Part shown: positions 11,667 through 22,168 of the stretch, piece by piece | Numbering within the stretch: the stretch's first letter is position 1 | Layout: each line of letters starts with the position of its first letter | Assembly: GCF_900129835.1 (NCBI RefSeq) | Contig: NZ_FQXA01000003.1 | Span: 310,001 to 374,000 of the forward strand | Direction: 5' to 3' | Length of the DNA stretch: 64,000 nt | DNA from: Stutzerimonas xanthomarina DSM 18231 | Lineage (GTDB): Bacteria; Pseudomonadota; Gammaproteobacteria; Pseudomonadales; Pseudomonadaceae | Notes under the pieces: model-generated | The model's input: only the letters and a program-made list of their open reading frames with translations | The model's database searches: none | Told to the model about the DNA's origin: nothing | Program-made: the position numbers and the translations under genes

Positions 11667-12737
11667 TCAGTTGGATGGCAAGCCACCGGTAGCAGTCACA
11701 TCACCAGGGTCGCGTGGAGACCGACTGGTCACAAGCAAGTGCTCGAGACTGCTGCTTAAATGGGCCGGCAGATTGCGCTCCAGATCCTGAGCTGCACGGC
11801 GTATAGCCGACCGAAAACCCTCAGCCCCTGCGGCACCATGACTTTTTACGACGATGCCCTGAAGTCCAAGAAAGCTGGCACCGTTGTACTGAGCCGGACG
11901 CAGGTCAGCCCGCAGTTGACGCAACAGCGGCAGAGCCAGCGCACCCACCAGGCGCGAAATAAATGAGCGACGGAAAAGCTTTTCGACGCGCAGAGCAACC
12001 ATATGCGCCAGACCTTCGCTGGACTTCAGCAGGATATTGCCAACAAACCCATCGCATACCGCCACATCCGTTTCGCCGCGGAACAGCCCGTCACCCTCGA
12101 TGAAGCCTTGATAGTTGATACCGCTGGCCTGCTGCAACAAACCCGCCGCCGCCTTGACTTGCTGGTTACCCTTGATTTCTTCGGTACCGATATTCAGCAA
12201 CGAAACGCGCGGCTGCTCGATGCCGAGACTTTGCGCCGCAACCGACCCCATGACCGCGAACTGATAGAGCTGCTCCGCAGTGCAGTCCACATTCGCGCCA
12301 AGGTCAAGCAACAGGCACGACCCCTCGAGCGTAGGAATCGCCGTCACCATTGCCGGACGATCAACCCCAGGAAGGGTTTTCAGTACCTGGCGGGCAAGGG
12401 CCATCAGCGCTCCGGTATTGCCAGCACTGACACACGCCTGGGCCTGTCCATCACGCACCATTTCCAGAGCGACGCGCATGGACGAGCGCGGTTTGGCGCG
12501 CAACGCCTGTGCCGGGCGCTCATCCATACCGATCACTTCATCGGCGTCGACAATCGTCAGACGAGCGCGATCGACCGCGGGATACTGAGCGATGATCTCT
12601 TCAAGCAAGGAGGATTGGCCAACCAGGGCCAGATGCAGCGAGGGGACTTCAGCCAGACATTGGACACTGGCTGGAACAATGCAGTGGGGACCGAAGTCCC
12701 CACCCATTGCATCGATCGCTATGACCGGAGCAGACAA
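11667..12737 (-). CDS. plsX: Phosphate acyltransferase PlsX
   Basis: A 356-residue acyl-ACP:phosphate acyltransferase, making acyl-phosphate for phospholipid synthesis. Family signatures include [12 protein letters not shown] at residues 6-17, [10 protein letters not shown] near 106 and the [16 protein letters not shown] motif near 226. The start codon is a TTG at 12737, three bases after the rpmF stop; no ATG or GTG gives a full N-terminus, so weak initiation or coupling to rpmF is likely. Confidence 0.95.
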   Translation of the reverse strand: MSAPVIAIDAMGGDFGPHCIVPASVQCLAEVPSLHLALVGQSSLLEEIIAQYPAVDRARLTIVDADEVIGMDERPAQALRAKPRSSMRVALEMVRDGQAQACVSAGNTGALMALARQVLKTLPGVDRPAMVTAIPTLEGSCLLLDLGANVDCTAEQLYQFAVMGSVAAQSLGIEQPRVSLLNIGTEEIKGNQQVKAAAGLLQQASGINYQGFIEGDGLFRGETDVAVCDGFVGNILLKSSEGLAHMVALRVEKLFRRSFISRLVGALALPLLRQLRADLRPAQYNGASFLGLQGIVVKSHGAAGAEGFRSAIRRAAQDLERNLPAHLSSSLEHLLVTSRSPRDPGDVTATGGLPSN

Positions 12738-12740
12738 GAT

Positions 12741-12923
12741 TTACTCGTCAGCGCCCTTATCGATCACTTTACGACCACGATAAAAACCTTCCGGAGAAAC
12801 GTGATGACGCAGGTGAACTTCACCTGTGCTCTTTTCTACGGACAGGGCGTTCGGCTCGAGCGCGTCGTGCGAACGACGCATGTCACGGGCGGAACGGGAT
12901 TTTTTGTTCTGCTGAACAGCCAT
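12741..12923 (-). CDS. rpmF: 50S ribosomal protein L32
   Basis: A 60-residue basic protein starting [20 protein letters not shown], the canonical bL32 start. The gene lies between yceD and plsX, an arrangement conserved from E. coli to Pseudomonas. It is the zinc-free form: the four cysteines of the C+ L32 type are absent. I use ATG 12923; an in-frame codon nine bases upstream would add three residues. Confidence 0.98.
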   Translation of the reverse strand: MAVQQNKKSRSARDMRRSHDALEPNALSVEKSTGEVHLRHHVSPEGFYRGRKVIDKGADE

Positions 12924-12935
12924 TGGGATCAACTC

Positions 12936-13463
12936 CTAAACGTTTGGGTCACGCTTTAACTGAGCCAGTACGCTGAACGGGTTGGACCGCGATACCTCGT
13001 CCTCACTCGGCTCGGGCTCATCAGGCCCAGCCGGCGGCTGGCAAACTTCTGGGTCATGGTGTGGAACAATCGGAAGAGCAAGCAGAAGCTCCTCTTCAAC
13101 CAGCGCCAGCAGATCCAGAGGATCCTCTCCCACTTCCAGCACGTCATAGCCCTTAGGCAGGTGCTGGCTGCTCGAACCCTCATTCACGACGGCATAATCG
13201 CACTCGCTATGAATTGGCAGAACAACCGGCTCCAGACAGCGCTGGCAAATCATCGTGACCTCAACGTCCAGATCACTGTGAATGACCACAGTGCGCTGCT
13301 CGTCGCGCCCAAAATCAAAACTGGCGCGCACCACACCCTTATCGTCCTCAAGAGGATCGACGAGCCGCTTCAGCCCAGACAATTGCAGCTCACCCTTAAG
13401 GGAAGCCGCTCGGTCAGCGAGCTTGCGCGGATCTACGTGCGGAGGTATTGGTCCTTTCAACAT
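12936..13463 (-). CDS. yceD: YceD family (DUF177), 23S rRNA accumulation protein
   Basis: A 175-residue acidic protein of the DUF177 family, known in E. coli and plants to be needed for 23S rRNA accumulation. A CQRC motif near residue 93 is typical and may bind zinc with other cysteines. The C-terminus is acidic and Pro-rich. It lies 12 bases upstream of rpmF and heads the leftward cluster; the 104-base gap to the divergent maf gene should hold its promoter. Confidence 0.92.
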   Translation of the reverse strand: MLKGPIPPHVDPRKLADRAASLKGELQLSGLKRLVDPLEDDKGVVRASFDFGRDEQRTVVIHSDLDVEVTMICQRCLEPVVLPIHSECDYAVVNEGSSSQHLPKGYDVLEVGEDPLDLLALVEEELLLALPIVPHHDPEVCQPPAGPDEPEPSEDEVSRSNPFSVLAQLKRDPNV

Positions 13464-13567
13464 AAGCGCGGCATTCTAGGGATGCGCCCCTCGACTGTCA
13501 AAGGAATTCAGCCGGACAATTGGGCCAAACCGACCACCCACCTGACAGCTATATAAAAGGAAGGAAA

Positions 13568-14146
13568 ATGCGCCGCCTGCTTCTCGCTTCAAGCTCCCCC
13601 TACCGACGAGAACTGCTTTCACGCCTGCAGCTGGAGTTCGATTGCAGGGCTCCGGAAATAGACGAAACCGCCCAGGCGGGAGAACGACCGGAACAGCTTG
13701 TACGCCGACTGGCCCTTGAAAAAGCTCAGGCACTGGCACCGACCCACCAGCAGCATTTGATTATAGGCTCCGACCAGGTGGCCGTGCTTGGAGAGAGAAT
13801 TCTCGGCAAACCTTACACATTCGAGCGAGCAAGGCAGCAACTGCAGGCCTGCAGCGGCAAAAGCGTAAGCTTTCTGACTGGGCTAGCGCTGCTGGACAGT
13901 CGGACAGGGACCGCCCAAGTCGATTGCATAACGTTCGCCGTTCATTTCCGAGCGATCAATGATCAACAGATCGAGCGTTATCTACAGGCCGAGCAACCCT
14001 TTGATTGCGCAGGTAGCTTCAAGGCCGAAGGCCTGGGGATCAGCCTGTTTCGCGCCACCGAAGGATCAGATGCCACAAGCCTGATCGGGCTCCCACTGAT
14101 CCGACTGGTCGATATGCTCAACCACGCCGGAATCGAAGTGCCGTGA
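13568..14146 (+). CDS. maf: Maf/YceF nucleotide pyrophosphatase
   Basis: A 192-residue house-cleaning NTP pyrophosphatase of the YceF branch (7-methyl-GTP in E. coli). The family starts LLASSSPYRRELLSRL, here at residues 4-19, and the catalytic aspartate is in IIGSDQVAV near residue 69. I chose ATG 13568 because AAGGAAGG stands just upstream; the frame extends 16 codons further without similarity. It points opposite to its neighbours on both sides. Confidence 0.93.
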   Translation: MRRLLLASSSPYRRELLSRLQLEFDCRAPEIDETAQAGERPEQLVRRLALEKAQALAPTHQQHLIIGSDQVAVLGERILGKPYTFERARQQLQACSGKSVSFLTGLALLDSRTGTAQVDCITFAVHFRAINDQQIERYLQAEQPFDCAGSFKAEGLGISLFRATEGSDATSLIGLPLIRLVDMLNHAGIEVP

Positions 14147-14161
14147 CAGGCCGACGAGAAA

Positions 14162-15145
14162 CTAACGTAGCTGCGGCCCCTGGAACCCCATCCACAAAGC
14201 CAACTGCGAACCAATACTGACGCCGAGCTGCTTGGTGAACCGCTCCAGAGGCGACTCCTTGACGGTAAAGTCAACCAGCTCATCCTCCCCAATCACCTCG
14301 CGCGCGACGTAGCTGGTATTGCCAAGACCATCGATCAAGCCAAGCTCAAGCGCCTGTTCACCGGACCAAATAAGCCCCGAGAAAAGCTCAGGATGATCAG
14401 CGACTTGCAGCCGGTCGCCACGGCCTTGCTTCACGCTATCGATGAACTGCCGATGAGTGGTCGCAAGCACACTGCGCCAGAACTCGGTTTCCTCTGGCTT
14501 TTCCGGCTGAAAGGGATCTAGAAACGCTTTGTGCTCACCCGAGGTGTACACCCGGCGCTCAACACCTAGCTTGTCCATTGTCTCGACAAACCCGAAGGTC
14601 GCCGCAGTGACACCGATGGAGCCAACCAAACTTGACTTATCGGCATAGATTTCATCTGCGGCACTGGCGATGTAATAGGCACCCGAAGCACCCAAATCAG
14701 CAATCACCGCATAGACCTTGATCGCCGGGTATTCGCCACGCAGCCGGCGGATCTCGTCATAGATATAACCGGACTGCACCGGACTACCGCCCGGACTATT
14801 GATCCGCAGTACCACTCCTTTTGTACTGGAATCCTCAAAGGCCGCACGCAGCGCACCGACGATATTGTCCGCACTCGCCGCCTCTTCGTCAGCAATCATC
14901 CCTCGAACATTGATGACAGCGGTATGGGCCTCGCCAACGGCCTTCCCATCCCCGACCTGCAACAAGGGCGAGAACATCAGCAGCGCCCCGAAGAGGTAGA
15001 TAAAGGTCAACAGCTTGAAAAATATTCCCCAGCGCCGAGCTCGCCGTTGTTCCTGCACCCCGGCAAGCAGCGTCTTTTCCAACAGCTTCCAGCTGTTAGC
15101 GTCTTCCTTAGACTCGCTCACAGGCCTCCCCCATTCATCCGACAT
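14162..15145 (-). CDS. sppA: Signal peptide peptidase SppA, S49 family
   Basis: A 327-residue membrane-bound serine peptidase that degrades cleaved signal peptides. One transmembrane helix is at about residues 43-63. The Ser-Lys dyad is probably the serine in ADLGASGAYYIASAAD (about 155) and the lysine in TSGEHKAFLDPF (about 206). This is the short single-repeat form rather than the 67-kDa E. coli type. The start ATG at 15145 overlaps the HAD gene by 11 bases; a GTG (V9 of the same frame) is an alternative start. Confidence 0.93.
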   Translation of the reverse strand: MSDEWGRPVSESKEDANSWKLLEKTLLAGVQEQRRARRWGIFFKLLTFIYLFGALLMFSPLLQVGDGKAVGEAHTAVINVRGMIADEEAASADNIVGALRAAFEDSSTKGVVLRINSPGGSPVQSGYIYDEIRRLRGEYPAIKVYAVIADLGASGAYYIASAADEIYADKSSLVGSIGVTAATFGFVETMDKLGVERRVYTSGEHKAFLDPFQPEKPEETEFWRSVLATTHRQFIDSVKQGRGDRLQVADHPELFSGLIWSGEQALELGLIDGLGNTSYVAREVIGEDELVDFTVKESPLERFTKQLGVSIGSQLALWMGFQGPQLR

Positions 15146-15824
15146 TTGCAGCTACCTCAGCGGGATTACTAACAGAGCACAACCACTCACCAAGCTCCGA
15201 GAAACAATTGATAGCCATGCATGGCGAGCACGACAACAGCACATCGAGCGGCTGCGCACCGTAGGAAACCGCAACGCTGTCCACGCCGGCTCGCCTAGCC
15301 ATCTCCAGATCGAAAACCGAGTCCCCGATCACCAGGGCTCGCTCGGGGCTGACGCCGCAGTGTTCGAGAATCTCATGAATCATCAGCGGATCGGGTTTGC
15401 TCGCCGTCTCGTCGGCACAGCGGGTCACATCAAAGAAGTCGCTCCAGCCCTGCCCGGCCAGCACCCTATCGAGCCCGCGCCGCCCCTTACCGGTCGCCAC
15501 GGCAAGCTGATGCCCCTGCTCACGAAACTGTTGCAGCGCCGTCGCGACCCCCGGATAGAGCACCGACGGCTCAGCCTCCAATGCCAAATAATGATCGGCG
15601 TAGGCACGACGGAACGCCTCGACCAGCTTCCGGTCCGTCACGTCTGGATACAGCACGGCAATCGCTTCAGGCAAACCTAGCCCAATGATCCCCTTGATAC
15701 TGTGCTCATCCAGGCGCGGCAGGTCACACCTGGCGGCAGCAACCAGTATGGATTCGACGATACGCCCGATCGAATCCACCAGCGTTCCGTCCCAATCGAA
15801 GATCAGCAGTTCGTATTTATTCAC
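15135..15824 (-). CDS. HAD-superfamily hydrolase (phosphoglycolate-phosphatase-like)
   Basis: A 229-residue HAD subfamily IA phosphatase. Motif [10 protein letters not shown] is at residues 9-17, motif [12 protein letters not shown] near 117 and motif [14 protein letters not shown] near 175. I chose GTG 15824 because GGAGAGG precedes it and the protein then begins [12 protein letters not shown] as relatives do; an ATG at 15857 lies inside rluC. It is translation-coupled to rluC (8-base overlap) and to sppA. Substrate unknown; Gph, PpaX or a nucleotide phosphatase are possible. Confidence 0.9.
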   Translation of the reverse strand: MNKYELLIFDWDGTLVDSIGRIVESILVAAARCDLPRLDEHSIKGIIGLGLPEAIAVLYPDVTDRKLVEAFRRAYADHYLALEAEPSVLYPGVATALQQFREQGHQLAVATGKGRRGLDRVLAGQGWSDFFDVTRCADETASKPDPLMIHEILEHCGVSPERALVIGDSVFDLEMARRAGVDSVAVSYGAQPLDVLLSCSPCMAINCFSELGEWLCSVSNPAEVAANVG

Positions 15825-16770
15825 CAAGCCTCTCCAGCGTCCGAGCCCAAACATCATCGACCGGCGCCTCCAGACTCAGTTCGCCGCCATCAGGCAAAGG
15901 CACTCTCAGCGCATAGGCATGCAGAAACAACCGCTTACCACCCAGATCACGGATAACAGCGGAAAACTCTTCATCCCCATATTTACTGTCTCCAGCAATG
16001 CTGTGACCGGCATGACGGGCGTGCACCCGAATCTGGTGTGTACGCCCGGTAACTGGCTTGGCCTCGACCAGCGTGGCGAAGTCGCCAAAACGGCGCAGCA
16101 CACGAAAAAGCGTCAGCGCGTCCTTGCCCTCGTCGGTGACTTCCACCATTCGCTCACCCGAGCGCAGCGTATTCTTCAGCAAAGGCGCGTTTACCTGTTT
16201 CTTGCTGGTGTCCCAACGGCCCCGCACGAGCGCCATATAACGTTTATCGACACCATCGCCGCGCAATTGCAGATGCAGGTGACGCAACATGCTGCGTTTC
16301 TTCGCGACCATCAGCAACCCGGAGGTATCCCGATCCAGGCGATGCACCAGCTCCAATTCCTTTGCGTCCGGGCGCAGCTGACGCAGCGCCTCGATCACCC
16401 CGAAACTGAGCCCACTGCCACCATGCACGGCGATACCCGCAGGCTTATTCAGCACGATCAACGCTTTGTCTTCGAAGACTATTGCCGCCTCGAGGCGCTC
16501 AAGAAGACCTTGTGCAAGCGGGACCGGCTCGTCCCGCTCGGGCAACCTGAGCGGCGGCACTCGCACCATGTCTCCCGCCTGGAGCTTGTACTCGGGTTTG
16601 ATACGTCCTTTGTTAACCCGCACCTCGCCCTTGCGCAAGATGCGATAGATCAAGGTCTTGGGAACACCCTTGAGTTGAGTACGAAGAAAATTGTCAATGC
16701 GCTGACCGGCAAGCTCCGGCGAGACCTCGAGCATTTGCACGCCGGAGGTCTGAGATGGGGTATTTGTCAT
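15817..16770 (-). CDS. rluC: 23S rRNA pseudouridine(955/2504/2580) synthase
   Basis: A 317-residue RluA-family synthase. An N-terminal S4 RNA-binding domain (about residues 17-80, with [20 protein letters not shown]) precedes the catalytic domain with the aspartate motif [11 protein letters not shown] near 144 and [13 protein letters not shown] near 236. Divergent placement to rne supports RluC over RluD, as in E. coli and PAO1. It heads the rluC-HAD-sppA operon. Confidence 0.95.
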   Translation of the reverse strand: MTNTPSQTSGVQMLEVSPELAGQRIDNFLRTQLKGVPKTLIYRILRKGEVRVNKGRIKPEYKLQAGDMVRVPPLRLPERDEPVPLAQGLLERLEAAIVFEDKALIVLNKPAGIAVHGGSGLSFGVIEALRQLRPDAKELELVHRLDRDTSGLLMVAKKRSMLRHLHLQLRGDGVDKRYMALVRGRWDTSKKQVNAPLLKNTLRSGERMVEVTDEGKDALTLFRVLRRFGDFATLVEAKPVTGRTHQIRVHARHAGHSIAGDSKYGDEEFSAVIRDLGGKRLFLHAYALRVPLPDGGELSLEAPVDDVWARTLERLGE

Positions 16771-16797
16771 CCGCGGATGATATCAATTTTCCCTTAT

Positions 16798-16826
16798 TTG
16801 AAGCACTTAAACATTGCTGTTATAGT
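16798..16826 (+). promoter_or_regulatory. Sigma-70 promoter for rne
   Basis: -35 TTGAAG (16798-16803), exactly 17-base spacer, -10 TATAGT (16821-16826). Transcription would start near 16833, leaving a leader of about 490 nt before the rne ATG. Confidence 0.7.
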
Positions 16827-17321
16827 CCAGGCGCCGCCAAAAGCGGACAGGTCGGGGAATGCCAGCGAAACCGCCATTCCCGACCCAGCAATGTTTGAGG
16901 ACGTGAGGCCGTCCAACGGAGCTTTTCTCAAGTAGCACAAGTTCCGAAACAAGCCTTGAAGACATGATGCGTGCCCCCGATGGGGAATCGCGACAATCGA
17001 TAACCCGCTCCCGGATTCTGTGAGCGGCACCCGATTTTCAAAGTATGAGTGTTGGGTGGAGATGTACAGCCATCGGATTGCGTAGCAAAGGCTTTCATAG
17101 ACGCTTCATTCCGTCCGCTACCGGTGACTGATTCCTCCTCCCGAACCATTGCTTCTGTTCCGACAGCAAGCAGGAGACGTCGTCGCGACGCCGGCCCCAA
17201 ATGGCCGCACATCGCTGGACACTGGAGTGCTTTACAACCATTCCTGACTCACCTGACACCGACCGCGAGAGTCGTGTGTGCCGAACGCCGTTTCCGCTGC
17301 CTTGGAAACCGACGGTACTAC
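16827..17321 (+). other. Long structured 5' leader of rne
   Basis: About 490 bases without a convincing gene. It includes a hairpin of GTCGGGGAATG (16851-16861) with CATTCCCGAC (16875-16884). An open frame in phase with rne runs upstream to 17049 but does not look like RNase E. The E. coli rne leader is 361 nt and mediates feedback by RNase E cleavage; a similar autoregulatory role is inferred here. The ATG at 17322 has a poor ribosome site, fitting leader control. Confidence 0.6.
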
Positions 17322-20300
17322 ATGAAAAGAATGCTAATTAACGCAACTCAGCCCGAAGAGTTGCGTGTCGCACTGGTCGACGGCCAACGCCTGTTCGATC
17401 TGGACATCGAGTCCGGCGCCCGCGAACAGAAAAAAGCCAACATCTACAAAGGCAAGATCACCCGCGTCGAGCCCAGCCTCGAAGCGGCGTTCGTGGATTT
17501 TGGCGCTGACCGCCACGGGTTTCTCCCTCTCAAGGAAATCTCCCGCGAATACTTCAAGAAGGCGCCAGAAGGCCGCGTCAACATCAAGGAAGTTTTGAGC
17601 GAAGGCCAGGAAGTGATCGTCCAGGTCGAGAAGGAGGAGCGCGGCAACAAAGGCGCAGCCCTGACCACCTTTATCAGCCTCGCCGGCCGTTACCTTGTCC
17701 TGATGCCCAACAACCCGCGTGCCGGCGGTATCTCTCGCCGCATCGAGGGCGAAGAGCGCAACGAACTCCGTGAAGCACTGAATGGCCTTAACGTTCCAGC
17801 CGACATGGGTCTGATTGTTCGGACCGCAGGCCTTGGCCGCTCCAGCGAAGAAATGCAGTGGGATCTGGATTATCTGTTGCAGCTATGGAGCGCCGTCAAA
17901 GAAGCCTCCCAGGATCGCCCCGCCCCGTTCCTGATCTATCAGGAATCGAACGTTATTATCCGCGCCATCCGCGACTATCTGCGCCAGGACATCGGCGAAG
18001 TGTTGATCGACAGCGTTGAAGCTCAGGACGAAGCGCTCTCCTTCATCCAACAGGTCATGCCGCAGTACGCCAGCAAGATCAAGCTGTACGAGGACAGCGT
18101 GCCGCTGTTCAATCGTTTCCAGATTGAAAGCCAGATCGAGACGGCCTTCCAGCGCGAAGTGAAGCTGCCGTCCGGCGGCTCGATCGTTATCGATCCGACC
18201 GAGGCACTGGTGTCTATCGACATCAACTCCGCGCGCGCCACCAAAGGCGGCGACATCGAAGAAACCGCTTTGCAGACCAACCTCGAAGCGGCCGAGGAGA
18301 TCGCCCGTCAGCTGCGCCTGCGTGATATCGGGGGCCTGATCGTCATCGATTTCATCGACATGACCCCGGCGAAGAACCAACGCGCCGTGGAAGAAAAAGT
18401 TCGCGAAGCCCTCGAAGCCGACCGCGCACGTATTCAGGTCGGTCGCATTTCACGCTTCGGCTTGCTGGAAATGTCCCGTCAGCGCCTGCGTCCGTCGCTC
18501 GGTGAAACCAGCGGTATCGTCTGCCCGCGCTGCAATGGCCAAGGGATCATTCGCGACGTCGAATCGCTGTCTCTGGCTATCCTGCGCCTGATCGAAGAAG
18601 AAGCCCTCAAGGATCGCACAGCCGAGGTCCGTGCCCGCGTGCCCTTCCAGGTTGCGGCCTTCCTCCTCAACGAAAAGCGCAACGCTATCACCAAGATCGA
18701 ACTGCGCAGCCGGGCGCGCATTTTCATCCTCCCGGACGATCACCTGGAGACCCCGCACTTCGAAGTGCAGCGTCTTCGCGACGACAGCCCGGAAATCATC
18801 GCCGGTCAGGCCAGCTATGAAATGAGCCCAACCGAGGTTGAGGAAGCTCAACCAGTCAGTTCGACGCGCACGCTGGTTCGCCAGGAGGCGGCCGTCAAGA
18901 CCGCACCGCAGCGTACTGCGCCAGCGCCAACTCCAAGCACTGCACCGACTGAGCTGCCTGCACCTGCCGCCCCGGAGCCGAGCCTTTTCAAGGGCCTGGT
19001 CAAGTCACTGGTCGGCCTCTTCGCCGGCAAGCAGGAAGCGCCAGCCGCAGAAGTCGAGAAGAAAACCGCCGCGACTAGCCGCCCACAACGCAACGATGAA
19101 CGCCGTAGCGGGCGCCAGCAGAACCGTCGCCGCGATTCGCGCAGCAACCGCGACGAAGAACGCAAGCCTCGCGAAGAGCGCTCTCCTCGTGAAGACCGGC
19201 AGCCTCGCGAAGAGCGTCAGCCACGTCCGCCACGTGAAGAGCGCAAGCCTCGCGAGGCCCGCGAACCGCGCGAATCCCGTGAGCCAGTCGATGCCAGCGA
19301 AAGCAATGCACAGTCGCAACAGCAACCACGTCGCGATCGCACCCCGCGCGAGGATCGGCAGCCGCGAGAAGAGCGCAAGCGTGAACTGCGCGCACCGCTC
19401 GACGATTCGACCCAGACCGCACCCGCGGCAGCGGCCAGCGAAGAGAGCCCTGAGCGCAAGCCTCGTGCGCCTCGCGAAGAGCGCAAACCTCGTGTAGAAC
19501 AAGCCGAGAACGTGGAAGAACAACAAATCGAAACTGGGGAGGCTTCCCAGGAGGATCAGGATCCGTCAGAAGGTAGCGATCGTCCTCGCCGCCGTTCTCG
19601 CGGCCAGCGTCGTCGCAGCAACCGCCGTGACCGTCAACGCGATGCCAATGGCAACGAGATCGACGACGATGCACAGAGCAACAACGCCGAGGTCAGCGAA
19701 AGCAATGCACCGGTGAAATCTGAGCAGGTTGCTATTGCCGCGACTGCTGCCGCTCTTGCGGCCAACACCGCAGACACCGCCGCCGCACCCGCTGAGCCTC
19801 AGGGCGAAACAAAGGAAGCAGAAACATCTGCGCCAGCCGCAGCCTTTAACAAATCGAGTGAAGCGACCGAAGCTGACAAGCCAGCCGATGCCACCGGAGC
19901 GCTGGATGGCGAAGCTACGGTGCCGGTGATGGCAGAAGCCGCGCCAGTCCCCGCACCGCAGACATCCAGCGAGCCGAAGGCGCCGACAATCGAGCCCGAG
20001 GCTGCGCAGGCGGTAGTCACGCCTATTGTGGCAGAGCCTGTGCAGTCAACAGCTGCCGAGACTGAAGCACCGACCGTGACTGCAAGCGGTCGAGCGCCTA
20101 ATGATCCACGCGAGGTGCGTCGCCGACGTCTGGAGCAAGAGCGTCTGGCCAAGGAAGCGGCCGAAGCTGAAGCGAAAGCCCCGACAGAAACCAAAGCTCC
20201 GGCAGAACTGGAACTGACCAGCCCCGAAATTGTTGTCAGGGAGCCGGACAGCGTTCCAGCCACCGAGCAATCGGTCAGCACTGCAAACGGCAATGTGGAG

Positions 20301-20468
20301 CAAAGCCTCGAGGTCGCCCCGAAGCCGGACGTGTCATCGGTTCAAACGGAAGCCGAACAGCCGACTGCCGAACCGCTTCAGTCTGAAATGGATACGTTCA
20401 AATCCGCCACCGAAGCCGACACGGATGTTGCGGAGCAAGCCAAGCCGCAGGACGCAGACAAGCGTTAG
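17322..20468 (+). CDS. rne: Ribonuclease E
   Basis: A 1048-residue endoribonuclease, scaffold of the RNA degradosome. The start [19 protein letters not shown] is canonical. The S1 domain is about residues 38-120, catalytic Asp300 ([13 protein letters not shown]) and Asp343 (VIDFIDM) match E. coli D303 and D346, and the zinc-link CPRC is at 401-404. The C-terminal half from about 520 is low-complexity and probably disordered: an Arg-rich tract of repeated PREER-type units (about 615-770), then an Ala/Pro/Glu-rich tail. A strong terminator follows the stop. Confidence 0.98.
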   Translation: MKRMLINATQPEELRVALVDGQRLFDLDIESGAREQKKANIYKGKITRVEPSLEAAFVDFGADRHGFLPLKEISREYFKKAPEGRVNIKEVLSEGQEVIVQVEKEERGNKGAALTTFISLAGRYLVLMPNNPRAGGISRRIEGEERNELREALNGLNVPADMGLIVRTAGLGRSSEEMQWDLDYLLQLWSAVKEASQDRPAPFLIYQESNVIIRAIRDYLRQDIGEVLIDSVEAQDEALSFIQQVMPQYASKIKLYEDSVPLFNRFQIESQIETAFQREVKLPSGGSIVIDPTEALVSIDINSARATKGGDIEETALQTNLEAAEEIARQLRLRDIGGLIVIDFIDMTPAKNQRAVEEKVREALEADRARIQVGRISRFGLLEMSRQRLRPSLGETSGIVCPRCNGQGIIRDVESLSLAILRLIEEEALKDRTAEVRARVPFQVAAFLLNEKRNAITKIELRSRARIFILPDDHLETPHFEVQRLRDDSPEIIAGQASYEMSPTEVEEAQPVSSTRTLVRQEAAVKTAPQRTAPAPTPSTAPTELPAPAAPEPSLFKGLVKSLVGLFAGKQEAPAAEVEKKTAATSRPQRNDERRSGRQQNRRRDSRSNRDEERKPREERSPREDRQPREERQPRPPREERKPREAREPRESREPVDASESNAQSQQQPRRDRTPREDRQPREERKRELRAPLDDSTQTAPAAAASEESPERKPRAPREERKPRVEQAENVEEQQIETGEASQEDQDPSEGSDRPRRRSRGQRRRSNRRDRQRDANGNEIDDDAQSNNAEVSESNAPVKSEQVAIAATAAALAANTADTAAAPAEPQGETKEAETSAPAAAFNKSSEATEADKPADATGALDGEATVPVMAEAAPVPAPQTSSEPKAPTIEPEAAQAVVTPIVAEPVQSTAAETEAPTVTASGRAPNDPREVRRRRLEQERLAKEAAEAEAKAPTETKAPAELELTSPEIVVREPDSVPATEQSVSTANGNVEQSLEVAPKPDVSSVQTEAEQPTAEPLQSEMDTFKSATEADTDVAEQAKPQDADKR
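19160..19500 (+). repeat. Imperfect tandem repeats coding the Arg-rich PREER tract of RNase E
   Basis: Units such as [18 protein letters not shown] recur with small variations, encoded by near-repeats of cctcgcgaagagcgc. The tract is in frame inside rne and probably forms an RNA-binding arginine-rich segment. Repeat number could vary between strains. Confidence 0.6.
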
Positions 20469-20489
20469 GACTGACCGACGCGGCAATAC

Positions 20490-20519
20490 AAAAAGGGATG
20501 CTTCGGCATCCCTTTTTTT
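20490..20519 (+). terminator. Intrinsic terminator of rne
   Basis: AAAGGGATGC, a TTCG tetraloop, GCATCCC and then seven T residues, 22 bases after the rne stop. The stem is flanked by A and T runs, so it may work weakly leftward as well. Confidence 0.92.
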
Positions 20520-20685
20520 GTCGGCGATCGTTTAAAAGCCATTGCACTGCGCTTTGGTCGGGCGCTCAGATAACAGGAAAATGGTCGCCTAGTCGGCACT
20601 CAAAGCTCCGATGTAGCTGAAATCCGCGAAGCACCATCTACTATTATCGGAAGCAAGAAATGGACGCGGCGCAACCCACCCTTAG

Positions 20686-21705
20686 TCAGACGACGTTAGG
20701 CTCAATTTCCAGCTGCACACCAAAACGCTCCAGAATGTCAGCCTGGATCTTTTCGGCAAGCTGCAGAATTTGCCGGCCGCTTGCCTGGCCGTAGTTGACC
20801 AGCACCAGCGCCTGCAGCCTATGGACGCCCACATCCCCCTCTCGGTACCCCTTCCAGCCTGCACGCTCGATTAACCAGCCAGCGGCAAGCTTGACCTGCC
20901 CGTCTCCTTGCGGAAACGCTACCAAATCGGGATATCGCGCGAGCAAGGCGTTAGCGGTCGATTGTGGAATCAATGGGTTTTTGAAAAAACTGCCGGCATT
21001 TCCAAGGACCTGGGGGTCTGGCAGCTTTTCACTGCGAATCGAACAGACTGCGCGACTGACGTCCATAGCCGTCGGTGATTGGATATCGTGCTGCTGCAGC
21101 CAATGACCCAGGGGGCCATATTCGAGGCTGAGCGCCGCAGTCCTGCGAAGCACAAAGCGCACCCGAAGAATCACGTAGCGTCCGGCATTACGCTTGAACA
21201 GGCTATCGCGGTAGGCAAATTCGCAGGAAGCCAGATCAAACTCAACCAGATTGCCTGTTTGGCGGTCCAGTGCGGTCAGCCCAGCGAAGACATCCTTGAT
21301 CTCGACACCGTAGGCGCCGACATTCTGGATCGGCGCGGCACCGACCGTACCGGGGATCAGGCTGAGGTTTTCCAGTCCAGCCAAACCCAGCTCCAAGCTA
21401 CGCAACACGAATGGATGCCAGGGTTCGCCGGCCTCCGCCTCGATCACCACCCGCTGGCCGTCATCTTCAGGGATTCGAATACCGCGGCTGGTCATGTGCA
21501 GCACCAAGGCGTCTAGGTTCCCGGTCAATACCAGATTGCTACCACCACCCAGTATCCATAGCGGAACATCAAGGCGGCGGGCTTCATGGATCGCTTCGAT
21601 TACTGCCTGATCGTCGTGCGCCTCAGCGAAGTAGGCGGCATGGGATTCAACAGCGAAGGTGTTGAACGCCTTGAGTGAGCGACGCTGCTCGATATGAAGA
21701 CTCAT
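20686..21705 (-). CDS. murB: UDP-N-acetylenolpyruvoylglucosamine reductase
   Basis: A 339-residue FAD enzyme of peptidoglycan precursor synthesis, type I by length. FAD-site motif ILGGGSNLVL is near residue 52, the IPGTVGAAPIQNVGAYG stretch near 118, and the catalytic serine in GNAGSFFKNP near 236. The ATG overlaps the phosphatase stop by four bases. It is the last gene of a leftward lpxK-Trm112-kdsB-ptp-murB run. Confidence 0.97.
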   Translation of the reverse strand: MSLHIEQRRSLKAFNTFAVESHAAYFAEAHDDQAVIEAIHEARRLDVPLWILGGGSNLVLTGNLDALVLHMTSRGIRIPEDDGQRVVIEAEAGEPWHPFVLRSLELGLAGLENLSLIPGTVGAAPIQNVGAYGVEIKDVFAGLTALDRQTGNLVEFDLASCEFAYRDSLFKRNAGRYVILRVRFVLRRTAALSLEYGPLGHWLQQHDIQSPTAMDVSRAVCSIRSEKLPDPQVLGNAGSFFKNPLIPQSTANALLARYPDLVAFPQGDGQVKLAAGWLIERAGWKGYREGDVGVHRLQALVLVNYGQASGRQILQLAEKIQADILERFGVQLEIEPNVV

Positions 21706-22166
21706 TGACGCCCTCTGATCTCGTCGAGCAATTGCGCAACGCCATCTTCAATCAGATCGAGCACCTGCTCGAAACCGTCCTCGCCGCCATAATACGGATC
21801 GGGCACGGCATCCTCACCTAACCTGTATCGGCGCAGAAACAGATCAACCTCGGCATTACAAGTCGCCGGACGCAGGGCGCGCAGGCGCTCCAGATTGTCA
21901 TGATCCATCGCTAGGATCAGATCAAAACGTTGAAAATCTTCCACGGAGACCTGTCGCGCCCTTAGCGCCGCAAGGTCGTAGCCGCGTCTGGCGGCCGCTA
22001 GGCAAGCACGCTGATCCGGTGCTTTGCCGATATGCCAGCGATCCGTCCCGGCCGAATCAATGGTGACTCGCTTATCCATCCCGGCTTTTTCTGCGCATTT
22101 GCGAAACACCGCCTCAGCGGTCGGTGATCGGCATATGTTGCCCATGCAAACGAACAGGACTTTCAC
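21702..22166 (-). CDS. Low-molecular-weight protein-tyrosine phosphatase
   Basis: A 154-residue LMW-PTP. The CX5R phosphate loop is CMGNICRS at residues 7-14 and the acid Asp is in PDPYYGGEDGF near 122. Located between kdsB and murB, as PA2978 (ptpA) is in P. aeruginosa as I recall. Its substrate cannot be read from the sequence; an arsenate-reductase role is less likely because the arsenate-type C-terminal cysteines are absent. Confidence 0.93.
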   Translation of the reverse strand: MKVLFVCMGNICRSPTAEAVFRKCAEKAGMDKRVTIDSAGTDRWHIGKAPDQRACLAAARRGYDLAALRARQVSVEDFQRFDLILAMDHDNLERLRALRPATCNAEVDLFLRRYRLGEDAVPDPYYGGEDGFEQVLDLIEDGVAQLLDEIRGRQ

Positions 22167-22168
22167 GC

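Noticed and set aside
15685..16935. 416-codon open frame antisense to rluC
   Set aside because: RluC motifs on the other strand are complete; the translation here has no recognisable domain.
17049..17321. In-frame upstream extension of rne
   Set aside because: RNase E similarity begins exactly at [10 protein letters not shown] (17322); the extension lies in the leader and has no similarity to RNase E.
19160..19500. Tandem repeats considered as a CRISPR-like array
   Set aside because: They are in frame in rne and have no regular repeat-spacer pattern.
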